A DNA stretch of 64,000 bases. It comes from Planctomycetota bacterium. Lineage in GTDB: Bacteria; Planctomycetota; UBA8742; UBA2392. The notes beneath the pieces were generated by a model. That model did no database searches, was not told the DNA's origin, and saw only the letters and a program-made list of their open reading frames with translations. Numbering within the stretch: the stretch's first letter is position 1; every line of letters begins with the position of its first letter. Made by a program: the position numbers and the translations under genes. The DNA lies in the NCBI GenBank assembly GCA_027493625.1, contig JAOSKM010000002.1, positions 682,001 through 746,000 on the forward strand, given 5' to 3'. Below, in pieces: positions 34,971 to 43,256 of the stretch.

Positions 34971-36209
34971 CTAGAACTCTTCCTCTTCTTCCTTGTCCGG
35001 GGCGGGTTTGAGGGCTACTACCCGGTAGATGGTGCCGTTGCGGTGGCCGCAGGCGAACAGCTCGCCCTTGGCGTCTTCGCCGAAGCTGCTGATGGTGGCG
35101 CGCGGGAAGTGGCCCAGCAGTTCGTGCGCCTTGGTTTTCTTGTTTTCGTGGTCGTACTCGAGGCCCCACACGCGGCCGCTGCCGTAGTCGGCGTAGACGT
35201 ACAGCCCCTTCAGGCCCGCCTGCATGGCGCCGCGGTAGACGTAGCCGCCGGTGACGGACAGGCCCATGTCACGGCCGTAATCGATCACGGGGTCGATCAT
35301 GTCGTCGGCCTTCTCGCCGCCCCTGAAGGCGTGCAGGCCTTCGCGGGTGTTCCAGCCGTAGTTTCCGCCCTTCACTATGATGTCGATTTCCTCGTAGGCG
35401 TTCTGGCCCACGTCGCCGCCCCACAGCGCGCCGGTTTCGCGGTCGAAGCTCATGCGCCACACGTTGCGCAGGCCGTAGGCCCAGATCTCCGGCGCGGCGC
35501 CGGCCTTGTCCACGAAGGGATTGTCACTGGGTATGGCGTAGGGTTTGCCCTTTTCTTCTTTATCAATGTCGATGCGCAGCACCGTGGCCAGCAGTGTCCC
35601 GAGGTTTTGGCCGTGGCCGTGGGGGTCGTTGGCGGCGCCGCCGTCGCCGAAGCTGGCGTACAGGTAGCCGTCCGTGCCGAACAGCAGCATGCAGCCGTTG
35701 TGGTTGCCGTAGGGCTGCTCGACCTCGAGGATGATTTTCTCGGAGGCCGGGTCCACGCTGTCTTTCTTGCGGTCCCAGGTGAAGCGCGAGGTCACGCCGC
35801 GGCGCTTCTTGCCGCCGCCCTCGTGCTGCGAGTAGTTCACGAAGAAGTAACCGTTTTCCTTGAACTTGGGGTGGAAGGCCAGCGCCAGCAGGCCCTCTTC
35901 GTTGTGGCGACGGCGCGGGATGCGCTCGCTGATGTCGAGGAACAGGTCCTTCTTGTCCGTCGCGGCGTCGTTCTTGAAGCGCCAGATCTTGCCGTCCTGC
36001 TCGACCACGTACACCAGCTCGTCGTCGGCGCCGTCCGCGCACAGGTACAGCGGCAGCGCGAAACCCAGCTTGGGAAACGCGTTCTCGAGCTCAATGGCCG
36101 GCAGCGGCCCCGGGTCCGGCTTCTGCTGCGCGGCCGTGCAGCCGCCCGCCGGCACGCACACGAAGGCGAAGGCGCACAGCGCCACGCACAGCATCAGTCG
36201 CCTCAGCAT
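34971..36209 (-). CDS. PQQ-type glucose/sorbosone dehydrogenase-like lipoprotein
   Basis: Secreted six-bladed beta-propeller of the GSDH family, predicted to oxidise aldose sugars with PQQ. The ATG at 36209 is chosen because AAGGAG lies six bases upstream; a lipobox (VCVPAGGC) suggests lipid anchoring. Motifs include NEEGLLALAFHPKFKENGYF, YGNHNGCMLLFGTDGYLY (with the family His), FGDGGAANDPHGHGQN, YGLRNVWRMSFD, GDVGQNAYEEIDI and GGNYGWNTREG. The C-terminus ends in an EEEEEF tract. No PQQ synthesis genes are in the window, so the cofactor source is unknown. Length about 412 is typical. Confidence 0.88.
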   Translation of the reverse strand: MLRRLMLCVALCAFAFVCVPAGGCTAAQQKPDPGPLPAIELENAFPKLGFALPLYLCADGADDELVYVVEQDGKIWRFKNDAATDKKDLFLDISERIPRRRHNEEGLLALAFHPKFKENGYFFVNYSQHEGGGKKRRGVTSRFTWDRKKDSVDPASEKIILEVEQPYGNHNGCMLLFGTDGYLYASFGDGGAANDPHGHGQNLGTLLATVLRIDIDKEEKGKPYAIPSDNPFVDKAGAAPEIWAYGLRNVWRMSFDRETGALWGGDVGQNAYEEIDIIVKGGNYGWNTREGLHAFRGGEKADDMIDPVIDYGRDMGLSVTGGYVYRGAMQAGLKGLYVYADYGSGRVWGLEYDHENKKTKAHELLGHFPRATISSFGEDAKGELFACGHRNGTIYRVVALKPAPDKEEEEEF

Positions 36210-36264
36210 CACGGACTCCTTCATCACGCCCGCAGCATAGCAGCAACCGGAAAGCGGCGCAGCG

Positions 36265-37572
36265 TCAGCCGGCGACGGCCGGCACGGGGCCCGCGTCGCG
36301 CGTTTCGAGGTGGTCTATCACTCCCGCGCCGATGGCGTCGCCGGCCACGTTCACGGCCGTGCGGAAACGGTCCAGGAACCAGTCTACCGCGAGGATCAGC
36401 CCGGCGTTGGCGGGGTCGATGCCCACGGCCGTGAGCACGATCGCCATCATCACCAGGCCGGCCTCGGGTATGCCCGCGGCGCCGATCGCGGCCAGGGTAG
36501 CGGTGAAGAACACCACCACCATCTGCCCGGCGCTCAGGTCCATGCCCAGGCTTTGCGCGATGAAGATGACGGCCACGGCCTCGTAGAGTGCCGTACCGTC
36601 CATGTTGATGGTGGCGCCGAGCGGCAGCACGAAGCCGGCGGCGCGGTCGCCGACCTTGTTGTTGGTCTTGGCGCACTCCATGGTGATGGGCAGGGTGGCG
36701 GAGCTGCTGGCGGTGCTGAAGGCGGTCAGCAGCGCCTGCGCCATGCCCAGCATGTACTTGAAGGGATTTTGCTTCTTCACCAGCCAGTAGATGCCGGGCA
36801 GCACGATCAGCACGTGGATGCCGAGGCCGAGGATTACCGTCAGCATGTACTTGGCCAGGCGCGGGATGTCCTGCGTGAAGAACGCGTCACCCGCCTTGCC
36901 CATGCGCGCCATCAGCAGGCTGGCGATGCCGATCGGCGCGAACCACACCACCAGGTGCACGATCTTCATGATCGCTTCGTTGAAGCTCTCGAAGAAGCGC
37001 GTCACGGGCCGCCCGCGCTCGCCCATGGTGGACAGCACGGCGCCCAGCACCACGCTGAATACGATCAGGCCCAGCACGTTCATCTCGGCGCCGGCCTGGA
37101 TCAGGTTGGGCGGGAACATGCCCTTCACCACCTGCAGCAGGCTTTCCAGCGCGCCCTTGGGCTCGCGCAGGGATTGAGGCAGCTCGCCCGCAGCCTGCAG
37201 GTTCTCAGCCCCGGCGCCGGGCTGGATCAGGTTGACCAGGATGATGCCCAGCAGCACCGACATGCCGGTGGTGAGCGCGTAGTAGCCCACGGTGCGGTAG
37301 CCGATCTTGCCGGCCTTGCGGATGTCGCCCAGCGACGCGACGCCGACCACCATGGTTGCCACCACCAGCGGCACCACCATCATCTTCAGCATCTGCATCA
37401 GCAGGTCGCCGGGGAAGCCGATCACCATCAGCGCGGTGTTGCGCGCGGACGCGTCGTCAGGCAGCCAGCCGGGCAGCATCCAGCCCAGCAGCCCGCCCAG
37501 CGCGACGGCCGAGGCCGTGAAGATCACCAGCGCGTTGGCGCGGCGGCGCAGCTTGGCCGGGTCTTCGGTCAT
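36265..37572 (-). CDS. Dicarboxylate/amino acid:cation symporter (SLC1/DAACS family)
   Basis: Inner-membrane secondary transporter of 435 residues taking up C4-dicarboxylates or glutamate/aspartate with Na+ or H+. The re-entrant loop motifs TASSSATLP (HP1) and GAAGIPEAG (HP2), the NMDGTALYEA segment in TM7 and the DWFLDRFRTAVNVAGDAIGA segment in TM8 are intact. The Arg in DRFRT is at the position that selects charged side chains in glutamate and aspartate carriers. It is a single gene convergent with nothing and divergent from egtB. Confidence 0.93.
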   Translation of the reverse strand: MTEDPAKLRRRANALVIFTASAVALGGLLGWMLPGWLPDDASARNTALMVIGFPGDLLMQMLKMMVVPLVVATMVVGVASLGDIRKAGKIGYRTVGYYALTTGMSVLLGIILVNLIQPGAGAENLQAAGELPQSLREPKGALESLLQVVKGMFPPNLIQAGAEMNVLGLIVFSVVLGAVLSTMGERGRPVTRFFESFNEAIMKIVHLVVWFAPIGIASLLMARMGKAGDAFFTQDIPRLAKYMLTVILGLGIHVLIVLPGIYWLVKKQNPFKYMLGMAQALLTAFSTASSSATLPITMECAKTNNKVGDRAAGFVLPLGATINMDGTALYEAVAVIFIAQSLGMDLSAGQMVVVFFTATLAAIGAAGIPEAGLVMMAIVLTAVGIDPANAGLILAVDWFLDRFRTAVNVAGDAIGAGVIDHLETRDAGPVPAVAG

Positions 37573-37705
37573 GGCATCTCCGCTGAGAACGTTTCGGGAA
37601 TGCGTACCCTAAGGGCTGCTGTTTTGAGGTGCAAGAAATTGAGCTTTTCTTTGACCGCACGGGCGTGATCCGTAGGGTCCGATGTAGAGCCGACGAGAGG
37701 ACCGC

Positions 37706-38878
37706 ATGAGCAGGGCGGACATCCTTGCGCGCTACCGGGCCGTGCGCGCCCACACGGGCGAGCTGTGCGCGCCCCTGCGCACCGAAGATTACGTGGTGCA
37801 GCCGATCACGGACGTCAGCCCGCCGCGCTGGCACATCGCCCACGTGACCTGGTTCTTTGAGCAGTTCGTGCTCGGCCGCTTCGCCGCGGGCTATCAGCCG
37901 TTCCACCCGCAGTACGCTTTCCTTTTTAATAGCTACTACAACCTGGTCGGCGAACGCACGGAGCGCCCCAAGCGCGGCCTGCTGACGCGCCCCACGGTGG
38001 ACGAGCTTTGGGCCTACCGCGCAGAAATCGACGCGCGCATGGGCCGGCTGATTGAAAGCTGCGACGACGCCACGCTGGCGGAGTTGCTGCCGGTGCTGGA
38101 AATCGGCCTGAACCACGAGCAGCAGCACCAGGAGCTGCTGCTGACCGACATCAAGTACATCCTGTTCCAGGCGCCGCTGTACCCTGCGTACCAAGACGGC
38201 GAGCCCGCCGTTGCCCAGCCCGCGGCCGAAGGCTGGAGCGGGTTCGAAGGCGGCCTGGTGGAGATCGGTTACACAGGCGATGGCTTCGCCTTCGACAACG
38301 AGGGGCCGCGACACCAACAGTTCCTGCGGCCGTATCGGATGGCCGACGGCCTGGTGAGCAACGCCGATTACCTGCGGTTCATTGAAGACGGCGCCTACGC
38401 TCGTCCAGAGTTCTGGTTGAGCGACGGCTGGGACGTCGCGCAGCGTGAAGGCTGGCGGGCGCCGCTGTACTGGCTGGAACGCGAAGGCCGGCGCGTGAGC
38501 TTCACACTGCACGGCCTGCGCGAGCTGCAACCCGAGGCGCCCGTCACGCATGTCAGCTACTACGAGGCCGACGCCTACGCGCGCTGGGCCGGCAAGCGCC
38601 TGCCAACGGAGTTCGAGTGGGAGCACGCGGCCGAAAGGCTCAAAGGCAGCGGCCAGGTTTGGGAGTGGACGGGCAGTGCCTACCTGCCCTACCCCGGCTA
38701 CCGCGCGCCCGAGGGGGCGATCGGCGAGTACAACGGCAAGTTCATGGTCAACCAGATGGTGCTGCGCGGCGGCAGTGTCGCCACGCCGGCCGGGCACCTG
38801 CGGCCGACCTACCGCAACTTCTGGCACCCGGACAAGCGCTGGCAGTTCACGGGCATCCGCCTCGCGGAGGACGCTTAG
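37706..38878 (+). CDS. egtB: Ergothioneine biosynthesis sulfoxide synthase EgtB
   Basis: Mononuclear iron enzyme joining hercynine and a cysteine or gamma-glutamylcysteine sulfur. The N-terminal DinB-like part has HIAHVTWFFE and LNHEQQHQELLLTD; His46, His137 and His141 are the likely iron ligands. The C-terminal FGE-sulfatase domain shows VSYYEADAYARWAGKRLPTEFEWEHAA and LRGGSVATPAGHLRPTYRNF. At 390 residues it is somewhat short because the loop between EHAA and VWEWTGSAYLPY is reduced by about 25 residues. egtD follows 76 bases downstream, so the two form a pathway pair; egtC and egtE are not seen. Confidence 0.93.
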   Translation: MSRADILARYRAVRAHTGELCAPLRTEDYVVQPITDVSPPRWHIAHVTWFFEQFVLGRFAAGYQPFHPQYAFLFNSYYNLVGERTERPKRGLLTRPTVDELWAYRAEIDARMGRLIESCDDATLAELLPVLEIGLNHEQQHQELLLTDIKYILFQAPLYPAYQDGEPAVAQPAAEGWSGFEGGLVEIGYTGDGFAFDNEGPRHQQFLRPYRMADGLVSNADYLRFIEDGAYARPEFWLSDGWDVAQREGWRAPLYWLEREGRRVSFTLHGLRELQPEAPVTHVSYYEADAYARWAGKRLPTEFEWEHAAERLKGSGQVWEWTGSAYLPYPGYRAPEGAIGEYNGKFMVNQMVLRGGSVATPAGHLRPTYRNFWHPDKRWQFTGIRLAEDA

Positions 38879-38879
38879 G

Positions 38880-38950
38880 TGATTTTGGATTTTGGATTCT
38901 GGATTTTGGATTGGGTCGAGACACGGAGTTCACGGGCACGATGGAGGATT
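38880..38950. repeat. GATTTTGGATTTTGGATT repeat between egtB and egtD
   Basis: The egtB-egtD gap is almost entirely the GATTTTGGATTTTGGATTCTGG-type word (38882-38913), the same word as at 13697-13724. Its 3' boundary touches the egtD ribosome binding site, and the word GACAATCCAAAATCGCC is even translated as the first residues of EgtD. Confidence 0.75.
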
Positions 38951-38954
38951 TGCG

Positions 38955-39977
38955 GTGACTGACAATCCAAAATCGCCGACCGGCTATCGCGTGCTGAAAC
39001 CGGCCGACCTGGAGGCTGCCCACGGCCTGCGGGCGTTCGCGCTGGATGTGCTGAACGGCCTCAGCGAAACGCCCAAGCGCCTGTCCTCGCGCTGGATCTA
39101 TGACGAAGACGGCAGCCGCCTGTTTTCACGCATCTGCGAGCTGGACGAGTACTACCCCACGCGCAGCGAGGCCGAAATCCTGCGCAACCACACCGAGGAC
39201 ATCCTGAACCGCGCGGGCGTGGACGCTCTCGACATCGTTGACCTCGGCGCCGGCGACGGCCGCAAGACCGACATCGTGCTCGAGGCCGCGCTGGGGCAGG
39301 TGAAAGACGTGCGCTACGTGCCGATCGACATCAGCGAGGCCAGCATGCAGGGGCTGGTGAAACGCACCGGCGCGAAGTTCCCGCGCCTGAAGCTGGGCGG
39401 CATCGTGGGCGAGTACTTCGACGGCCTGCACTGGCTGAGCCACGGCAACGGGCGCCGCAACCTGGTGCTGTTCCTGGGCAGCAACATCGGCAACTTCAAC
39501 AAGGTGCAGGCGCGGGTGTTTCTGCGCCAGTTGTGGGAGGCGCTCAACGACGGCGACCAGGTGCTGATCGGCTTCGACCTGAAGAAAGACATCGAGCTGC
39601 TGCTGGCCGCCTACAACGACAAGCAGGGCGTCACGGCCGCGTTCAACAAGAACCTGCTGAAGCGCGTGAACCGCGAACTGGGGGGCGACTTCGACCTCGG
39701 CGCGTACCGGCACTTCGCCACCTACGACGTGTTCAGCGGCGCGATGGAAAGCTACATCGTGAGCCTGAAGCGCCAGACCGTGACGATCCGCGACCTGCAG
39801 AGCACCTTCGAGTTCGAGGAGTGGGAGCCGCTCCACACGGAGTACAGCTACAAGTACCTGCAGCGCGACATCGACGACCTGGCGGCCAAGACCGGTTTTA
39901 GAATCGTCGAGCAGTACTACGACAACAACGGCTGGTTCACCGACAGCCTGTGGCAGGTGGAGAAGCCGAGCTTGTAG
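38955..39977 (+). CDS. egtD: Histidine N-alpha-methyltransferase EgtD
   Basis: SAM-dependent enzyme that trimethylates histidine to hercynine, the first step to ergothioneine. The start is GTG at 38955 with GGAGG seven bases upstream. Conserved pieces are DEYYPTRSEAEIL, IVDLGAGDGRKT, YVPIDISEASM, VLFLGSNIGNF and FNKNLLKRVNRELGGDF; TEYSYKY binds the substrate in relatives. 340 residues, about 20 more than usual at the N-terminus, where the first residues (TDNPKSPTGYR) come from a repeat word. It follows egtB, reversing the pathway order, and ends at a strong double terminator. Confidence 0.93.
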   Translation: MTDNPKSPTGYRVLKPADLEAAHGLRAFALDVLNGLSETPKRLSSRWIYDEDGSRLFSRICELDEYYPTRSEAEILRNHTEDILNRAGVDALDIVDLGAGDGRKTDIVLEAALGQVKDVRYVPIDISEASMQGLVKRTGAKFPRLKLGGIVGEYFDGLHWLSHGNGRRNLVLFLGSNIGNFNKVQARVFLRQLWEALNDGDQVLIGFDLKKDIELLLAAYNDKQGVTAAFNKNLLKRVNRELGGDFDLGAYRHFATYDVFSGAMESYIVSLKRQTVTIRDLQSTFEFEEWEPLHTEYSYKYLQRDIDDLAAKTGFRIVEQYYDNNGWFTDSLWQVEKPSL

Positions 39978-40022
39978 GGGCCGCCCCATGTGGCGGCCCC
40001 GGGCGGGCACATGGGCCCGCCC
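39977..40022. terminator. Double hairpin between egtD and the DUF692 operon
   Basis: Stem 1 is GGGGCCGCC (39977-39985) with GGCGGCCCC (39992-40000); stem 2 is GGGCGGGC (40001-40008) with GCCCGCCC (40015-40022). It fills the 45-base gap between convergent genes and probably works in both directions. Confidence 0.65.
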
Positions 40023-40764
40023 CTACGCCTTCAACCGGTTCAGCACACGCCGGCACTTTGCGACCAGCTTGGCAGGCTCGTCCTTGACACCCTTGCGCGC
40101 CAGCAGCTTACCCATGACGCGGGCCTGATCGGGGCTCAGCGCGACCTCCATAACGCCGGCGTGGTCGCGGTGCAGCAGCATGTGCAGCGGCGCGGGCTTT
40201 TCGTCCACGGGGGAAAAGCTGCTTGTCCAGCAGGGCGTCGATCAGCCCACCCACGTCCCACTCGAAGGTTTCCAGGCGCGGGTTGGTCGCGTCGGGCCAG
40301 TGGCCGCGGATCAGCCGCTCGTAGCGCAGCAGCTCCGGCAGCCAGGGCGCGCGGTGCAGCGGCGGCTGCGGTTTGGGCTTACCCGGCGGCTTGCGCGGTT
40401 TGCTGTCGGCCAGCTTCTGCACCCAGGCCGCCAGCGCGCGGCCGTCGGCGTCGTCGTTTTCGCGCAGCTCGAACTCGTCGCTGTCGGTCAGGCGCTTGGT
40501 CAACTCGGCCTGGTCGCAGTCCAGAGCGACCTGCAGGGCAATCCAGCTGGCGGGGAAGCGCGGGTTGTACCAGTTGTTGCCGATGTCGTTGGCGTGCAGG
40601 CGCACCACGGCCTCAAGGCGCGACAGGCTCAGCGCGCGGATCTGCTCGTTCTCGGCGTCGTCGAGGTCGGTGAAGCGGTCGAACTTGGCCTGGCCCCAGG
40701 CGTCACGGATCCAGTTCTTGTAGAGCAGCTCATAAACCGCGCGGTACTGTGCTTCCAACGACAT
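40023..40764 (-). CDS. Putative DUF692 partner protein, frameshifted
   Basis: Two frames join into a protein of about 247 residues if one G is removed from the run at 40209-40213, giving LLDKQLFPVDEKPAPLHMLL. It lies 112 bases downstream of the DUF692 gene on the same strand. MNIO enzymes often have a partner encoded next door (for example MbnC, TglI or DUF2063), and this protein has the general features of one: all-helical N-terminus with EAVVRLHANDIGNNWY, a long linker and a C-terminal alpha/beta piece, but I do not recognise a named family. Function inferred from position only. Confidence 0.6.
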
Positions 40765-40774
40765 AACTGCCTTT

Positions 40775-40905
40775 CAACCACGAAGGGCCACGAAGGACCA
40801 CGAAGTGGCTGGTTGGTAATCGTTTCCTGAGCTGTGCATTCGCTTTCTCATTCAGCAATCCGCCACGAAAAGGACCTTAGTGGCCCTTGGTGGCCCTTCG
40901 TGGTT
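40775..40905. repeat. Facing CCACGAAGG repeats between the DUF692 pair
   Basis: CCACGAAGGGCCACGAAGG at about 40779-40797 faces TAGTGGCCCTTGGTGGCCC at about 40879-40897, forming an inverted pair around an 80-base spacer. The right arm is translated as the last residues (PRRATKGH) of the DUF692 protein. Confidence 0.7.
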
Positions 40906-41800
40906 CCCCGCTGCTCGCATTCAGCAGCCATTCCGGCCGAAGCTCATTCACTACTTTGCGTACCTGCTGGGCCTGCTTCACGGCGCCTTGCTCGGTGGCG
41001 TCTTCCACCTCGATGGTGATGGCCTTCAGGTTGGGCAGCTGTGGCAGCAGCTCGCGCAGCAGGTAAAGGCTTTCCTCGGGGATCGGTCCCGCGCCGTGCA
41101 GGTCGCGGTAGATACGGCCGCCATGGCAGGGCTCAATGCGCGCACCGGCCAGGTGCACCTCGATGATTCTTGACAGGTCAAGCTTTTCGATCGCGTGGTC
41201 CGGCTGGTCGCCCTTGCCGACGCAGAGCTGGTAGGACCACACATGGCCCAGGTCCAGCACCAGGCCGCAATCAGCGCCATGCGCGACTTCGTTCAGGTAG
41301 TCGAACAGGTGCATGTCGCCGACCACCAGCTCGTAGGGCGCGTTCTCGGGCAGCAGCGGGCCGGGGATGCGTTTTGCAAGCGCCTTCAGGTTCGCCACAG
41401 TCGCCTTCACGCACTGGGCGTTCAGGATCGCGGGGAAAAAGAAGTCCGTGTAGCGGCCGTCGATGTGGCGCACAGCCAGTTCCTCCACGGTCCAGGGCGG
41501 GTTGAGCAGGGCCTGGTTTCTGGCGCAGCCTTCAATGGGGCCGTCCGGGCAGAGCGCCGGGCCCACCGGGTCGAGGCCCTCGTGGTGGTAGGTTCGCGGC
41601 ACGTCGTCGGGGATGTCGGCAAAGTGCGCGGCCGTATGCTCATAGTCGCCGCGCGAATAGACCTCAAGGAAATCGAAGCCGCTGCGGTGGTGCTTGATCA
41701 GCTTTCGGAAATCCGGCTGGCTGTCGAAGATGTCGATGCCCAAACCCACGCCCATGATCGGCGCGCTGAGGACCTGCTGGAACGCGGATGACTGCGACAA
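40877..41800 (-). CDS. DUF692 multinuclear iron oxidase-like protein (MNIO)
   Basis: TIM-barrel protein of the DUF692/MNIO family, whose characterised members (MbnB, TglH, ChrH) use two or three iron ions to modify Cys or Asp in peptides. Expected ligand segments are all visible: TYHHEGL, LLPENAPYE, LVLDLGHVW, IIEVHLAG, YRDLHGAG and ITIEVED. The start is uncertain: TTG at 41800 has TTGAGG upstream, ATG at 41755 gives MGVGLGID as in relatives but has no ribosome binding site. About 307 residues. The C-terminus (SSGEPRRATKGH) is encoded by a repeat word. No precursor peptide gene is recognisable nearby. Confidence 0.8.
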   Translation of the reverse strand: MSQSSAFQQVLSAPIMGVGLGIDIFDSQPDFRKLIKHHRSGFDFLEVYSRGDYEHTAAHFADIPDDVPRTYHHEGLDPVGPALCPDGPIEGCARNQALLNPPWTVEELAVRHIDGRYTDFFFPAILNAQCVKATVANLKALAKRIPGPLLPENAPYELVVGDMHLFDYLNEVAHGADCGLVLDLGHVWSYQLCVGKGDQPDHAIEKLDLSRIIEVHLAGARIEPCHGGRIYRDLHGAGPIPEESLYLLRELLPQLPNLKAITIEVEDATEQGAVKQAQQVRKVVNELRPEWLLNASSGEPRRATKGH

Positions 41801-41829
41801 GGTGTACCTCAAGTGCAGAGCAAACAGCA

Positions 41830-41910
41830 AATTACCAATAACCAATTAGCAATTACCAATTCAAGCGGTGTGCAGCCTGCATTGGTAATTGGTCATTGGT
41901 TATTGTTCAT
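41830..41910. repeat. ATTACCAATAACCAATT inverted repeat, cut by the IS4 element
   Basis: CAATAACCAATTAGCAATTACC-like sequence at 41836-41861 faces CATTGGTAATTGGTCATTGG-like sequence at 41880-41905. The word recurs at 51864-51895 and 59652-59680. The IS4-type element has inserted into its right end, at ATTGTTCAT. Confidence 0.8.
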
Positions 41911-43238
41911 CACTACTGTCCGGTTAACTTTTCAGCTGTTGGCTGGCAAGGCTTTGGTTTAGGGGTGTTTCGGTTCATGGGCTAGTGTATCGATTTCATT
42001 TTGCGGTGCCTTTGTCGGCATGATCCTTCCACCTCATGGTGGAGGGTACGCGCCTATGAACCGCGGCCGAACGGTCATTGCCCAACTTCTCGACTTCCTG
42101 CCCAAGCGCGAGTTCGACCGATTCGTCGCCCAACGCGGTGGCAACCACCGGGTCAAGCGTTTCTCCTGCTTCGACCAGTTTCTCGCGCTGGCCTTCGCGC
42201 AGTTGACCTCCCGCGACAGCCTGCGCGACATCGTCACTTGCCTCGGCGCGATGAAGCCCAAACTTTATCACGCCGGCTTTCGCGGCAGCGTGTCGCGCAG
42301 CACCCTGGCCGACGCCAACGAGCGTCGCGACTGGCGCATCTTCAGCGACCTGGCGCAAACCCTGATCACCCGTGCGAGATCGCTCTACGCGGGCGAGCCC
42401 TTCGCCTTCGATCTGGACCGGACCGTCTACGCCTTCGACTCCACCACCATAGACCTCTGCCTCTCGCTGTTTCCCTGGGCGCAGTTCCGCCGCCGCAAGA
42501 GCGCGGTCAAGCTCCACACGCTGCTGGACCTGCGCGGCAACATCCCGACATTCGTGCATGTCTCCAGCGGCGCCATGGCCGACGTGCGAGCCCTGGACGT
42601 TCTGCCGCTCGAGGCCGGCGCGATCTACGTGCTGGACCGCGGCTACATCGACTTCGCGCGCCTGTACCGCTTCACCGGGCACGGCGCCTTCTTCATCGTG
42701 CGCTCCAGGAAGAAGCTCGACTTCGCCACCCGCAACTACAGCAGAGTGGACAAGTCAACCGGCGTGTGCAGCGACAGTGTCATCCGGCTGCGTGGCCCAA
42801 AGAGCAAGGGACTGTACCCGGAGCGGCTGCGGCGGATCAGCTTCTTTGCCGAGGACATCGGCAAGCGGCTGGTGTTCCTGACCAACAACTTCACGCTGCC
42901 CGCGGAGGTGATCGCTGCGCTGTACAAACAGCGCTGGCAGGTGGAGCTGTTCTTCAAGTGGATCAAGCAGAACCTGAGGATCAAGGCGTTCTACGGCACT
43001 TCGCCGAACGCGGTGAAGACGCAGGTTTGGATTGCGGTGTGCGTGTATCTGCTGGTGGCGATCGCGCGCAAGGAGTTGAAGGTGGAGCGAAGCCTGAGTG
43101 AAATGATGCAAATCCTCAGCATTTCACTTTTCGAGCGAACGCCTATTTCAACGGCCTTCGCAGCCGATCCGCCGGAAACGGAAGCAAGCGAGTGTCGTAA
43201 CCAGCGGTCACTGTTTAACTTATGACCGGACAGTAGTG
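41911..43238. mobile_element. Complete IS4-type insertion sequence with 9-bp target duplication
   Basis: 1,328-bp element with 13-bp perfect terminal inverted repeats CACTACTGTCCGG at the left and CCGGACAGTAGTG at the right. ATTGTTCAT flanks it directly on both sides (41902-41910 and 43239-43247), a clear 9-bp target-site duplication. The ends and target duplication are perfect, so insertion was recent. It landed in a non-coding repeat upstream of the DUF692 gene and 19 bases from the end of the cyclase gene. Confidence 0.92.
42056..43225 (+). CDS. IS4 family transposase (DDE)
   Basis: 389-residue DDE transposase. N-terminal domain LDFLPKREFDRFVAQRGGNHRVKRF, first Asp in YAFDSTTIDLCLSLFPWA, second Asp in IYVLDRGYIDFARLY, and the YKQRWQVELFFKWIKQNLRIKAF signature (Y-x2-R-x3-E-x6-K) with the third acidic residue. 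The start at 42056 gives MNRGRTVIAQLLDFLP; the frame is open a dozen codons further upstream. The gene is intact and fills most of the element, so transposition competence is plausible. Confidence 0.93.
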   Translation: MNRGRTVIAQLLDFLPKREFDRFVAQRGGNHRVKRFSCFDQFLALAFAQLTSRDSLRDIVTCLGAMKPKLYHAGFRGSVSRSTLADANERRDWRIFSDLAQTLITRARSLYAGEPFAFDLDRTVYAFDSTTIDLCLSLFPWAQFRRRKSAVKLHTLLDLRGNIPTFVHVSSGAMADVRALDVLPLEAGAIYVLDRGYIDFARLYRFTGHGAFFIVRSRKKLDFATRNYSRVDKSTGVCSDSVIRLRGPKSKGLYPERLRRISFFAEDIGKRLVFLTNNFTLPAEVIAALYKQRWQVELFFKWIKQNLRIKAFYGTSPNAVKTQVWIAVCVYLLVAIARKELKVERSLSEMMQILSISLFERTPISTAFAADPPETEASECRNQRSLFNL

Positions 43239-43256
43239 ATTGTTCATTGCTTTTGT

